A stretch of DNA of 64,000 bases from Limonium bicolor (GCA_023374045.1 CM041779.1:296184167-296248166), one strand, 5' to 3'. Shown: positions 48,130 to 61,190, numbered from the stretch's first letter. Notes: generated by a model from the sequence alone, not told the origin. Translations and numbers: made by a program.

Positions 48130-49705
48130 AAGGAAGTTAATTCATGAGTTCTATGCTAGATATGGGCGCAAATAGACTGGGTGGGTGAAAATTGAAGAAG
48201 TATTAAGGGGGTTTTTTATGAGCTACTTTTTCGCATGGGTCTAAGGTTAGTCACCATCTCTTAGCTTGCGTGGAGAATATGACGATGCCTGAGTTGAATG
48301 CTACTACTGGGCTGACGGCTAGGGATGAGGTTTTGGAAGTTGTAGAGAGACTTGAAACCAAAAAAGGTGCTAGGGTCGAACAATATTAATGGTACATTTC
48401 TTAGAACTTTTCGGGATTTGATCGGTGATGATGTTGTTAATTGTGTCCTGTAGTATTTGAACCATGGTGTTGTCCCTAATGTCTTTAATCATACTCACAT
48501 TATGCATATATTCCTAAGAAATATAGATCTGTTGTTGCATGTATGATTTGCGTCCCATTTCTTTATAGGATATTATGTACAAAGTGGTGGATTAAAATCT
48601 GGTGCGTAGAGTTAGAACCTTTAACATAAAAATGTTGGGCTTGAGGAATCTGCCTTTCTGCATGGGCGGGTGATTTATGATAATGTGATTTTTTCTCATG
48701 AAGTGTTTCACTCTGTGCGTTTGTCTGCTGCTAGAGTTAAGAGGTTGTTTGCTCCTAAGGTTGATATAGCAAAGGCATGTGATAGGGTTAAGTGGAGCTT
48801 TTTGTCTGGCCTGTTGGGGTCTATGGGTGTTCTTATGTGATGGGTTAATGTTGTAATCATATGTGCTTCTTTAGTTTCAATGGTTGTTTTGGTTAATGGC
48901 TATCTAGGGAAGGTGTTTTTCTCGGGAAGAGGGCTCGGGCAAAACAATCATTTTTCCCTTTTATTGTTTTTGCTTAGTATGGAAATTTTGTCTACTAGTT
49001 TGAGTGTTATGACCTGGGATAGAGCTTACTATGGGGTTATTGTTGGTAAGGGTGGCCCTGAAATTAGCAATCTTTTGTTTGTTGATGATTAAGTTAATTT
49101 CGTAAACTGTTATTGGTAATGCTAAATGTTTGAAGGGGATCCTCAATGAGTATGAAGTGGCTTATGGCCAATGTATTAATGCTGCAAAGTATGGGCTCAT
49201 GTTTTATAAGTTTGTTTTGTGAGGTGTGAGAAGGGAGAAGGATCCTAGGGTTAATGAGGGGGTTGATCTGGGTGTGTATTTAGGTTTCTCTAGTGTGGTG
49301 GGAGGAACATAATGAAAATCTTTAGCTACATTTGGGACGGAGTTTTTCCTAGGATCCAAGGGTGGAGTGGGGCGGTGTCCTAGGCCAAAAGAATGACTCT
49401 TATCAAGAGTGTTCTCCAAGATGTGCCTAGCTATGTCATAGGGCTCATTAAGTTTCCCAAGAGTTTTGTTAATGAGATTCAAGGGTTGATTAAATCCTTT
49501 TAATGGAAGGGGGAAGAATCTAGCTTGGAAGAGTTGGAGAGTCATATATGAGAAGAGAGATAGTGGTGACCTGGGATTCTGAGACCTTGGATGCTTCCTT
49601 GATGCCCTATTAGCCAAGCAAGGTTGGCGTGTTCTCATGAAACTAGGGTCATTAATGTCTCGTGTGTTTAGAGCCAAGATCCTACTTGGTTATAATGACC
49701 ATCCA
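48130..49705 (+). pseudogene. L1-type LINE, reverse transcriptase region
   Basis: Frames with stops and shifts contain FLHGRVIYDNVIFSHEVFHS, KVDIAKACDRVKWSFLSGL, VLVNGYLGKVFFSGRGLGQ and the polymerase motif LLFVDD (ending about 49090). Towards the 3' end there is a WKSW...SGDLGF...LLAKQGWRVL block. This is the standard order of plant L1-type reverse transcriptases. It continues the endonuclease at 19341-20290, and the segment in between is the nested block. The C-terminal zinc-knuckle region is missing; an A-rich stretch follows at 49715-49780. Confidence 0.8.
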
Positions 49706-49805
49706 TCAAATTTAAGCACCTACAAAGAAAAAGAAAAACAAAAATTTATACATGAAAAGGGCAAATCAAATAAATAAAAAATATGCGTAATAACTTAACC
49801 GATAA

Positions 49806-51105
49806 TGTAACACCCCGGATTTTACGAAAATATAAAGACTTTGGAGTGTAACACTACAAACGAAGAGAAGAACGGAAGTCAAATGAGCCTTAAAGCTGAA
49901 AATATTGTCGTGTCCGGGCTTTTGTCCAGACTAGGAAGCCCAGACATAAGTCGAGACTTCAAAACAGTGATGTCAGGACTTGTGTCTGGGCTTGAAAGTC
50001 CAGACACAAGCTAAAGCCAGAAACCATAGATGTTCGGACTCTTATCCGGACTTGGAGAGTCCGAACGCAAGTCCGATGAAAATCCTTACGTGGGTCCGGA
50101 CTTACGTCCAGGCATGGAAATCTGGAAAAATGTCGAGACTCCAACCCATATTCGTCCTTGCCTTCTGCTCGGTCATGCAAGCACGGACAGATGTCCAGAC
50201 ACAGCGAGTAGAAGAAAAAAAGTGCTCATGGGGCCTGTTCGGACGTACACATCCGGACAAGGTCAAGTTTTCTAAAAAAAAGGGTGAAACTTCACCTTCA
50301 ACATATCTTCGCTATAATTATAATTGTCATTCAAGAACGAAAACCTTATAGAAGATATTCAACAATTGAGCCAATTTAGCATTCGTTTACAGCATAATAA
50401 CAAAACTAAATCCAAGACATTACCGCCACATCCATACAAAAGTGTTAAGGCTAATACTTCAATCTAACTCAACCTTGTTTGCAAAATCTAAATGAATCAA
50501 CATAGAATAATACTATTCCATAGTCGTTTACAATTGAAATCAACAATAGCTTCAACTAATAACTATCAACTATATATGTGGTGATGTGTTCCCAACCTCA
50601 ATGTCATAGTCATCATCACCTACGATCAGAAAATGCACAACTATACACAAAAAGGGACCGCACAAATCAGGGAAACTGAGTAAACCACCACTTCGCAGTG
50701 TAAAATTCATTTTATTTGTAAATCGTTTGAGCTTATATTCCACGCAGCAATCATAGTCAATAGAAACAATAATTGCAGCAAGAAATAACCATCACAATTA
50801 AACAATGATAAGGGCTTTCAACAGGCAACCAATAATCATTCCACCAATGGACACTCAATAATCGGGCCGCAAAATCCACCAATAGACACCTAACATAGTG
50901 GGGCCACAAAATCGAATTCCACCTTACTTGACGTCCTTAAGTGTACACACCCTTCTAAGGTTACTTCTGATCACAAAGAAGTAGATCAATAGAGCTTAAC
51001 TGTTATATAGTGATCGCGGCGCAATATGTTTAAATTCAATGTACCAGTGTGTACGAATAAACCTAGTGAAAGTCTCCTAGCTCAATGTCAAACATTCCAG
51101 ACATA
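49806..51105 (-). repeat. LTR-like sequence, first part, interrupted by the CACTA element
   Basis: It starts TGTAACACCCCGG on the plus strand, the signature end of the long LTRs here in minus orientation. It contains a repeat array (49905-50275). It probably continues at 60885-61130 after the CACTA element. The other terminus is not identified, and there is no primer site next to 49806. No gene seen. Confidence 0.5.
49905..50275. repeat. Array of GTCCGGACTT-type inverted repeats
   Basis: About five degenerate units of 60-75 bp with facing copies such as TGTCTGGGCTTG/AGTCCAGACA and GTTCGGACTC/GAGTCCGAAC. It is the counterpart of the hairpin arrays in the other LTRs, with a different core. Confidence 0.7.
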
Positions 51106-51119
51106 CACTAGTACAGAAA

Positions 51120-51355
51120 TGGTCTATCGCAGCGCCCCTACCGCAGCGGTTGTAAAAACAACCACTGAGATAGGCCTTTTTTTAAAATCCCGCAAACCTA
51201 TCTCAGCGGTTGTAATTAACAACCGCTGCGCTAGGGTCGTTTAAAAAAAAAACAACTCTATCGCAGCGGTTCCTACTAAGAACCGCTGAGATAGGTCTGT
51301 AAAAAAGACCTATCTCAGCGGTTCTTAGTAGGAACCGCTGCGATAGAGCTGTTTT
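51120..51355. repeat. Left subterminal repeats of the CACTA element, with a long hairpin
   Basis: Multiple copies of the ATCGCAGCGGTT/AACCGCTGAGAT type in both orientations. At 51254-51353 two arms of about 44 bp face each other across an A-rich loop. In characterised CACTA elements such motifs bind the TNPA-type protein. Confidence 0.85.
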
Positions 51356-53591
51356 ATTTCCCCCAAATCGGCTCCAGTTCATCTTCTCCTCTCATTCTCT
51401 TCTGTAATCGCGAGAACGAAGACGAAGAAGACGACGGCGATTCTCACGACGCCTGCGACTCCGCCACACCGCCACCACCGCCACCTTCTCCTTCCGCGCG
51501 CGCCACCACCGTCGCCGTCGCCGTTGCCCTCGCCGTCCCAAGTCGTCCAGGTCGCAGGCGTCGTTCGTGGGTGCTGCGCGAACCCTAGGTTCGAATCCGA
51601 TTTCTAACTTCGAAATTATGTTAATTATTGTCTTGTTGATTGAATAACTTGTTGTAATATTGTTATTGATTGTTAGTTTAGTTGTGTGTGCATAATTTGA
51701 ATATAGATAGATTATTGAACAAGTATAAATAGTTGTGCATATAAGGTGTTCGATAAAATGCCTAAGTTGATATTTTTGCTGTTTGTGCCCTCTGCATACA
51801 ACCCAAAGTTGTAAAAAAAACGGTACGGAATATTGCGTAACAATTACAATTATGATGCTAGTGATAATGCATCCTTGTTTCTTCAGTAATATATTACTAG
51901 AGATTATTTTTGGAAAAAGCTACTAATGTTCGATAAGTAATTTATGTATCAATATTTCTTCCGCTGGACTTGACCTGAAACATAATCAAACATGATATCA
52001 AGTTGGTCATTTAGGAGTCGCGTTGAATTGATCAGCCTGAAGACAACCGAGTACAAACATGTTTTGATCCTAAGATAATTATCTTATGTAGGTGACAAAG
52101 CTACTTTAATTAATTAGTTGCGTGGATTCTTTTCTTTGATTGTGAAAATATTTATATATATATATATATCTGTGTGTAGAAAAGGCCAAATCCAGCTATT
52201 TGATGGAGAGTCACAGCTTCTCACGTCCTCCATGTCTAACATTTTACAAAAATGAAATAAACAAGTACACTCGATAAAAAAAATATAGTTTGTTCCTGGC
52301 AATGTTTGTTAAAATCAGATGCTTAGGATTGGAATCATGTGTAGTCAAACGTATGCAGAACAATGGATTAATTAAAATAGGGAACTTTATTAAAAAGATA
52401 TTTTTATTAGTTTAATTTATAAGTTACTAATAAATCATCTTAATTAATTTTTAAAAAATATACTTTTTATTAGTTAAGTTCATAGCTATAAGTTATCTTA
52501 ATTAATTTTTATGGAATTTGCAGTGACTATATTTTTACAGTCACCAATTCAGTCACACTCTCTAATCTCATTAAATTAATAATGTATTATACGACCATCA
52601 TGGAGACAAAAACGATGATACATTTTTTCCTCATATACGTGCTTAATATGATAATGCTTATAGTAATGGATTTCTTGCCCCCCTAATATTATTACCTTGC
52701 TTCACCGCTGTCTGCAGTAATTGGGGTGGTCTCTGTGTCTCTTTCTTCCTCATTGCTTCTGTTGTGCAGCATGAGCTGAAAGGTAACATCTTCATCTATC
52801 TTTTTCTCTTTTTTATTTTCTTAATATGATAATGATTATAATAATGGATTTCTTGCCCCCCCTAATATTATTTCCTTGCTTCCCGCTGTCTGCAGTAATT
52901 GGGGTGGTCTGTACTTCTTCTTCCTTATTTATTCTGCTGTGGACTAAGAGTGAAAAGGTAACATCTTCATCTATCTTTCTCTTTGTGTGTTTAATTAATT
53001 ACTGCAAAAAAAGTGGTTGTTGTTAATATTGAGTGATTGGGAATAAGGATGGTTGCTGCCAATTGTTGAATTTATTTGTCGTGGTAAATAAGATGTTGAT
53101 GAATGCTTAATGATAAGCATGGGATTAACACGATTACGCAAAGGTCATGCCGAATTTTTTCTAGAATCGTATTAGTCTTATTAATTAATTTTATTGGTTA
53201 TTTGTGTATAACAATCTTTACTTTTCTTTGTCAGGTCTTCTGAATCTGCTATTGGATTTGTACCAGTACTTTCCCAGCCCATCACCAACGCAGTCTCCTA
53301 GCTTCCCCCTCTGTAGAACCTTAGAACAAGTAAGTAATTAAACTTTATTTTTGTTTTAATAACGCAATGATTTGTTGAAGTTAAATTAAATGTGTTAGAA
53401 TTGTTAGAATAAGGCTAGATTAGTTACGTTGGAACGTTAGAGTACTTAGGCTACGTTAGTTTGGTTGGAACCATAGAGTAGTGTTGAGTTTGGTTACAAC
53501 CGTACATCTAGTAGAAACACGCTCCATACACAAATGCAGACGAAACTGAAAGACAAATCAATCTGAAACTTGTTTTGTTTTCACATATAGA
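51356..53591 (+). other. 5' non-coding region of the CACTA element
   Basis: At 51370-51600 there is a GC-rich, GA- then CCG-repeat-rich stretch resembling a plant gene leader. A tandem duplication of about 175 bp lies at 52648-52824 and 52825-52990. Each copy has CTGTCTGCAG before TAATTGGGGTGGTCT and a GGTAACATCTTC donor-like end. A further exon-like piece spans about 53236-53331 (TTTGTCAG before, AAGTAAGT after). These are probably untranslated leader exons of the transposase transcript. Confidence 0.5.
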
Positions 53592-56500
53592 ATGGAGCGT
53601 GACTGGATGTACGGCGATCGAGGGGATCACTACTTTGATGAGAAGCTGAAAGAGTTTCTCAAAGCGGCAATGCAACACAAGGACAGAACAAAGGCGGACA
53701 ATATTTCATGTCCTTGTGTTGACTGTGGGGTCGTAAGGAAATATGAAGACATTGAGGAAATTAGATTGCATCTTAAGTCCCGTGGATTCATGCCACATTA
53801 TAAACGTTGGAATTTTCATGAGAGAAACTGTTGCAGCTAGTGCTTCAACATCATCAAGTGCTCATGATCCATGTTACGCAAGTACCGCTCACACCTTCAA
53901 TACCATCAATCTGTCGGTACCGTAAGTGATTCAGGATTCGATGACAGTGAGGCCACTCACCATGATGAGCAAATGGATGAAATGTTAGAAAATGTTGCCG
54001 ATACTTTTGACGATAAGCCGGAAGAGTATCAAAGATTGTTAGATGCATCAAAGACACCTTTGTACCCTTCGTGCGTTAAATACACAAAATTGACTGTTGT
54101 ACTTAATTTGTTCAACTTAAAGGGGAAATATGGAGTTGGTGACAAGTGTTTCACTTCATTTCTAGAGCTGATACATGATATGCTTCCTGATGAGAATGGT
54201 CTTCCTACATCCACCTACGAGGCAAAGAAATGGATGTGTCCAATGGGAGTTGAATATAAAAAGATTCATGCTTGCCCAAATAACTGTGTGCTTTATAGGG
54301 GTGAATACGAACATCTAGACAAGTGTCCTAAATGTTTGTTGTCCCGGTACAAGGACAAGGATGAGGATTCCTCCTTTCAGAAAAAAAATCGTCCAGTGAA
54401 ATTATTGTGGTACTTGCCGATAATTCCTAGATTCAAACGGTTGTTTGCCAACCCGAAAGATGCGAAGAACTTACGTTGGCACGCGGATGGTAGAAAAATT
54501 GATGAAAAATTAAGACATCCTGCAGACGGACCTCAGTGGAGAAATATCAACAGAAAATTCAAACATCATTTTGGGGATGAGGATAGGAATCTGAGACTTG
54601 GATTGTGTACCGATGGGATGAACCCGTATGGCACGTTGAGCAGTCAGCACAGCACTTGGCCGGTGCTACTAGTGATCTATAATTTACCGTCATGGCTGTG
54701 CATGAAACGAAAATACATTATGTTATCACTCCTAATTTCTGGTCCAAAGCAACCTGGTCATAACATTGACGTATATCTTGCACCACTGATCGACGATCTG
54801 AACTTGTTGTGGAATGAAGGGACAGTGGTATATGATGCTCATGCGAAAGAAAATTTCACACTGAAGGCGATGTTGTCTGTACTGTTAACGACTTTCCTGC
54901 CTATGGGAACTTGTCAGGATACTCTGAAAGGATTCAAAGCGTGTCCGGTATGTGAGGATGACACATGTTCAGATCGTCTGAAGCACTGCGGCAAAAATGT
55001 GTACATGTGTCATCGACGGTTTCTTCCAGTAGACCATCCTTACCGTTCGAGAAAGCGAAAGCTATTCAACAATGAGCACGAGACTCGTGTGGCTCGTCTG
55101 CCTTTGAATGCAGAGGAAGTGTATGCAAAGGTAAAAGACATTCAAAATGTCTTTGGAAACACATCCAAGCCGCCGAAGAACATTTGGAAAAAACGTTCCA
55201 TTTTTTGGGATCTACCGTATTGGCGGCATATGCCTGTTCGACATTGTTTGGATATCATGCACATTGTGAAGAACGTCGGTGAGGCAGTGTGTGGTACTTT
55301 GCTCAACATACCCGGCAAGACGAAAGACGGATTGAAGGTGAGGAGAGATATGCAAGAGTTGCGCATACGAAAAGAACTACACCCAATAGAGGATGAGAAG
55401 CGAACATATCTACCTCCTGCGTGTTATACCCTCTCTAAGAGTGAAAAATTAAGTTTTTGCAAGTGTTTGCACACATTGAAGGTACCATCTGGGTACTCTT
55501 CAAACTGGAAGAACCTAGTTTCAATGAAGGATTTGAAACTGTTAGGCATGAAATCTCATGATTATCATGTGTTAATGTTGCATCTTCTTCCAGTTGCAAT
55601 ACGAGGGATATTACCAGAAAATGTCAGAAATGCTCTAACTCGATTATGTTTCTTCTTCAACGCTGTCTGCTGCAAGGCAATTGACTCAGACACCCTCGAT
55701 GATCTGCAACATGAAATTGTTGTGACAATATGCCAGCTTGAGATGTATTTCCCACCATCTTTCTTCGACATAATGGTGCATTTAGTAGTGCATATTGTCC
55801 GAGAGATCAAATTGTGTGGTCCGGTCTACTTACGTTACATGTATCCTTTCGAACGATATATGGGGATTCTGAAGGGTAGAATGAAAAACAGATATAGACC
55901 GGAAGGCAGTATCATCGAAGCAACAGTGACTGAGGAAGTCACAGAATTCGTGACAAGTTATTTGAAGGATGCAGAGTCAATTGGTATTCCCAAACCACGT
56001 CACCATGGTAGATTTAAGGGTAAAGGAGTTATTGGCAAAAAGGTTGTTCGTATCTCTCGTGATCTTAGTAATCAGGCACATTTGTTTGTACTACAACACC
56101 TTGAGGTTGTTGAACCCTACTTCGATATTCACATTGCTAAGTTGAGTCGACAAAACCCTACCAAAAACCGTATCTGGCTTAAACAAGAACAAAATCGAGT
56201 ATTCGTCCAATGGTTTAAGGACTATGTGTTTGAGCAAGCTTCATTGAACCCCGAAGATGTCAGTGAAGAAATCAGATGTCTAGCTGTTGGTCCTGGAACA
56301 GATATTGTATCGTTTGAAGGGTATGACATTAATGGATGCACATACTACACTGCACGCCAAGATGCTAAATCAATACATCAGAACAGTGGGGTAAAAATTG
56401 AAGCTTCGGTGACTGAATATGGTCTAGGTAACCAGGTTCAACCAATGAGCAGTAGTAGTTGGTATTATGGTGTGATAGAGGACATATGGGAACTAAACTA

Positions 56501-56885
56501 TCACATTGATTCGTTTCTATTGTTCCGCTGCAATTGGGTGGACAACCGACATGGACTCCAAAATGATAAAGGACTTATTTTGGTTGATCTTTCACGTGTT
56601 ACAACTAATAAGGAAGATCAGTTTGTGTTGGGTAAAGACTGTGACCAGGTGTTTTATGTTGAAGACCCAAAAGCTAGTAGATGGCATGTTGTTCTTCCAG
56701 GGAGAAGACCGGTTTTGTTTGAGGATGAAAACAACGACGATGATGATAATGAGATGATAGATGAAACTGTATCGTTGCATACAGGGTTGCATGATTCAAC
56801 TGATGATTTACAAAATGATGATGTTCAGACCATCTACGCTCGATCAGACCATAATGAGGGGGTTTGGGTAGAAAACAGATCATGA
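53592..56885 (+). pseudogene. TNP2-type CACTA transposase (nearly intact)
   Basis: It cuts and pastes the CACTA element by binding its ends in the nucleus. The start codon at 53592 opens a transposase-associated N-terminal domain, with CPCVDCG at about codons 37-43. A +1 slip near 53820 and a compensating shift near 53920 interrupt the frame. The main frame 53871-56885 encodes 1004 residues. In it the TNP2 core spans about 200-410, including LCTDGMNPYG, WPVLLVIYNLPSWLCMKRKY and NIDVYLAPLIDDL. HCLDIMHIVKNV lies at about 457-468, a DUF4218-type domain at about 550-665 (YPFERYMGILKG), and a DUF4216-type domain at about 865-940. An acidic C-terminal tail follows. Only the N-terminal junction is damaged. 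Confidence 0.92.
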
Positions 56886-57046
56886 TATATGTTACTATGT
56901 CTAGGTAATACCATTGGTTGAAATTACATTATATAATTCATATTATTGTTGTTACAATGTTATCAGAATTAATTATTTATGTTTATTTTTGCAATTATAC
57001 ATCGTTCCATGAATATTGATCTAATGTGTGTGTTTTTGTTCCTCAG

Positions 57047-60000
57047 TGGATGATGATCCTATAGGACGACTGCTCCTGACTGGGGAAACTCAGCCACAGC
57101 AGAGTAGACCGGCAAAACACACCACACGAGGTGGTAAAAAGAAATCAAAGAAAGCAGACGTAGAGACCACCCCACAGCAGACCGAGACAGCAGGGCCTTC
57201 ACAGGAAGGACAAGAGTTACAAGTTGCTCCTCCGCCTCTCAAGAAACCCAAAAACGAGGGGCAACCCGTGGCTGAAAGCAAATAGAGGCCCCTGACAAAG
57301 CCTTTGGAGTTTAATGAATTTAATCAGCCCACGGGTACCTGGAAAAATGATTTCACTGCTCTAGCCAGGCATTTGGTGAGTACATATTTCAATATAAACC
57401 ACAATTGGAAGCAAGTGCCTCAGGCATTGAAGGAGCAGATATTTGAACGTCTCAAGGTATTTGTTACACTTAATAGTTTGTTTTAAGATTTATATAGTTA
57501 CTTTTTTACACTAATCCATTTTTTTGTGCATATAGGACCGATTCTGTATAGATCCTCTCTGAAGGATGATGTGATGAAGGGGATTGCCACACAATTCAAA
57601 GACTTCAGATCTCTGCTCACGAGGCAGTACATTTACTGTGAGGAGCCCGCAGAGATAGAGGAGGCAGAAGGTGAAGATGTGGATGATCGGAGACCACCGT
57701 GGCAAAAATATGATGGTATTACTGAGGAGCAGTGGAATGAGTTTGTTGCGAAGCGTTTGACCCCTGAGTTCAAGGTGAGTTTCACACTATTAGTTGTTCT
57801 TTTGTATGATAAATGTTTAAAGTGTCCTTAGAGTTCATTTGGTTAATTCGTCTTTTTCATATATTATTTGCATAATTTGTCTTTTCATACATATATGTAG
57901 GCTATACGTGAGAAACAACAACAAAATGCAAAAAAAAATCGTTACCCCATCACATGGGGAGTACAAGTATTGCTCAGCGTGTGCCGCAGGGGGAGAAAGA
58001 GGGGTTGCTGCCAGCTGGCTCGAATGTCAGCGAACGAAGGATGAAGGTTTGGGACTTAAGTCGACGGAAGAAACCTTCAAATCCGCGCGGCACCTGCTGA
58101 GTATGATGACGCCACGAGAGAGGTCATCAACCAAATGGTAAGTGATTTTTAGTTTAAAAAATGTTTATTATATTTATAGAGTAACAATAGCAGTTAAATA
58201 AACCGAAGTATCCTTATTGACTTATTAAACTCCATACAGGAAGGAAGAGTTAAGCTCCCAGATCACCCAGGGCAGTTGGCAGCCCGTTAGGCAGGATGAT
58301 CCACTTTCCCGCGCTCTCGGGAAGAAGGATCATCCGGTCGTGCAGTAGGCTTTGGTGGTCATGTCGGTATACGCCAAGCCTTCGGTAATCCTGGGTCCAG
58401 ACACGGTGCAGGAGGGAGCATTTCATATGAGGAGCACTTACGCCAGAATGCGGAGCTCGAGCAGCGACTACGAAGTGAGTTTCGGGAGTCGATCGCTCAA
58501 GCTATTGATATGATCCGATCTGAGAGGATGAGTCAGGAGGTTTCTAGACCGCCAGATCAGGCACAAGCATCAGAGCCCGCAACAGTGCCTCCCAGTAGTG
58601 TTCACTCCGTCAACCCATTTCCATATTCATCTCTCAAGGTTAGAACAACATGTTAACTACGAATAAAAAAAAACAAATTATACACTTGTTTATGTGCATC
58701 TAAAATCTTTAATTTTGAAAATTTAGCAACCGATTGACTGCACATTGTTCCAAGAGATTGGCGTTGACGAAGTCGAAGTAGGGTGGGGAAAACTTTTCAA
58801 GTCTTGTGCTGGAGACACCGTGAGGAATGCAGCGCTCCGAGAGTACCATGGCCGGGTGCTTGTTGAAGGTTACGCGCCTGCTTACGCGGATTGTCAGATA
58901 CCGGTGCCCACTGCAGACATATCCACCCTTCGTCAAGCTGAATCCATGACAGTACAGTGGCCCAGTAGATTGATTAAGCTTGGGGAGCAGCAGGTAACCC
59001 CATGAAAAAACTTATTCTTTAACATATCCTAGAGTAGAAACATATACTTATTAAATTAATATATTAGGAACACATTCAATCAAATTCTGGTAAGGCAAAA
59101 GGAAAGAGAGTTGTTGTTGCTCCAGCTAATCCTTCGATGGCATCCGCGACTAGAGTTGCGATGAGATCGAATTTGCTACTACAACCGGCGGTTCTGAACG
59201 CCTTACCCCCCAAGCTGAGAGTATTGCACTCCACACTGTTGATGACGCCGCCAGCAAGAGATTCGGTTACAATGGAACCAAGACCGGATCTCTTTCACTA
59301 TACAGGCGCTCAGAGTTTTGAAATCTATCTTACTGATTTTGTGGAGTTGTTCACGAAGGATTGGTTGAGTGCGTCGATTCTCAAATCGGCTTGCATGTGA
59401 GTAATTACCATACGTTGTACACATTTTACTCTGTATATTTGAAAATTAAATTCATAATATTGGTTTCTTTATATTGTGCAGGTTTATTGATGACAAGGCG
59501 GTCCAAGTACATGAGAATAGTAGTTTCGGGTTCTTATGCCCTGACTACTGTTCCGAAGCTAATATGGGATCTGACCCCCAATCGTTGGTCCAGTACTTGT
59601 CGAATGTGATACATGCGTGTCTAGTTGCAGATAAATCTTACATAATGCTGCCTCTTCATCAAGTGTAAGAATTTTATCTAATGTTAAGTTAGTTTAAAAA
59701 TTATGATATTTGTATTATGTAATTGATTGAATTAAGTTCTGCCTGTATTGTAATCTATGAACAGCCGACACTGGTCTTTGCTCGTTCTCTTCTAAAAAGC
59801 CCAAGAGTCCTGCAGCTTGACTCAGCATCTCTGCGTCCCAAGAGGCCACTTATATATAACATGTTGATGAGGTGATGAATTACTTAACTTGATTAATTAT
59901 CAATTTTTAGTAATTTCTTAATCATCTGATTGATAACTTTTACTTTATCTGTGTGTATGAATTCTAGTGCCTTTGTATCTGTACTAACGAATGTCCGGGG

Positions 60001-60468
60001 AGAGAGATTTAAGAGAGATTCCGTGGAATGTAGTCAAGGTATTTGTAGTCCTTATTCAAATTTTGTAATATGTTCATTAGTTTTGACATAGGAACAGTAT
60101 ATAATTTATGTGTTAAATCGATTTTGAATATGTACGTATATGAATGTGCAGTGTCCACAGCAGCCGGGAGGTTCGGAATGTGGCTACTATGTCATTCGGT
60201 TTATGAGTGACTTGATAGCGGGACCGAGACTCTTGCCAGAGAAGTCTCTAGACAGGTAGGTAAGTAGCATTCTCGAAATATTTTGGTTTTGTAGATAATT
60301 TTTAACATTGATTCTTAAACTCAAAGTATTATTAGCAACTAATCATATTTCTTTTGTGTTAATTTCAAGGCTTTTGAAGACTTGGTAGATGGTTATGGTG
60401 AAGGACATATAATCGAGGTGCTCGAAGAATGGGCAGAATTCATGAATGTTAATGTAGGTTGCTTTTAG
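57047..60468 (+). pseudogene. CACTA second gene: transposase_24-like region plus ULP1/C48-type cysteine protease domain, multi-exon
   Basis: Likely exons, all with GT...AG introns: 57047-57456, 57536-57774, 57901-58137, 58240-58638, 58727-58993, 59068-59396, 59482-59664, 59765-59871, 59968-60038, 60152-60255, 60370-60468. The N-terminal part is Lys/Gln/Pro-rich. The middle has the PPWQKYDGITEEQWNEFVAK and EYDDATREVINQM phrases of plant En/Spm proteins and a coiled-coil-like RQNAELEQRLRSEF. The C-terminal part shows FGFLCPDY, catalytic His-Trp in RHWSLLVL (59769-59774), the Asp in QLDSASL, then QQPGGSECGYYV with Gln and catalytic Cys. ULP1 proteases cleave SUMO. Damage seen: stops at 57283, 58288 and 58346 and frameshifts near 57555 and 59800. 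Start codon not settled. Confidence 0.8.
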
Positions 60469-60744
60469 GGTTTGGTAGGATTAAGTAGGATATTTTTGAA
60501 ATTCTCAAGGAAAAATTGTGGTTTCTGTAAAGATTTTGTTGATATTTGATTAATTTGCTCAAATTTGTAAATGTAAGTGGATTATTGCCCATAAATAAGT
60601 TTGGTGGCTATTTAAATGGTGAAATGGTTGATCTAATGCCCCACTGTGGTGGTATTGTTAATTGCTATATCTTAACAGGTTTGATTGATTTTGGGTGTGT
60701 GTGGTAGAATTGTAGGGTGGAATGGAAAAAACAAAAAAAAAAAA

Positions 60745-60870
60745 ACCTATCGCAGCGGTTCTTACAAGAACCGCTGCGTTAGACTACCTACCGCCCCCCC
60801 CGCCGGGCCACCCATCGCAGCGGGTTTCAACCGCTGCCATAGGTACCAAACAACCGCTGCGGTAGGGTCT
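60745..60870. repeat. Right subterminal repeats of the CACTA element
   Basis: TATCGCAGCGGTTCTT facing AAGAACCGCTGCG, then further GCAGCGG/CCGCTGC copies, mirroring the left end. Confidence 0.85.
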
Positions 60871-60884
60871 TTTTACTACTAGTG

Positions 60885-61190
60885 AACTCATCTCATTCCA
60901 CCAAAATTCATAATAAGTCCACAACCCTAAAATTCCACATCAATTCACCAGCAATCCACTATCCAGCATTCGAATTCATTCAAACAATCAATAAATGTTC
61001 ACACAGAATAATTTAAGCGAACACAGTAGTTTTCCACGAGTCTGCACTCAACTTTAGGCTAGAAAATTACGCACAATCACTAGCACCCACCGTCAACGAA
61101 CTCGGAATCTAGAATTTAGTACAAATTAATTTTAGGGAAAATTACGTCCCCACCCATGATGTTTGGTGAAATCACACACCCACCCACGAG
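60885..61190. other. Probable continuation of the LTR interrupted by the CACTA element
   Basis: AT-rich, same base composition and CA-rich style as 50600-51105. No coding potential and no terminal motif found. Confidence 0.35.

Larger units (their letters stand above)
51106..60884 (+). mobile_element. CACTA (En/Spm-type) DNA transposon, 9.8 kb
   Basis: Ends are CACTAGTA on the left and TACTAGTG on the right. Subterminal regions (51120-51355 and 60745-60870) are packed with inverted copies of CTATCGCAGCGGTT. It encodes a TNP2-type transposase and, downstream on the same strand, a multi-exon gene with a ULP1-type protease domain. The 3-bp duplication expected for CACTA elements is not clear (ATA on the left, AAC on the right). 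Both genes have disabling changes, so this copy looks inactive but not old. Confidence 0.92.

Noticed and set aside
54000..56885. TNP2 ORF as a domesticated host gene
   Set aside because: It sits within CACTA termini with subterminal repeats and has the usual CACTA gene order, so it is the element's own transposase.
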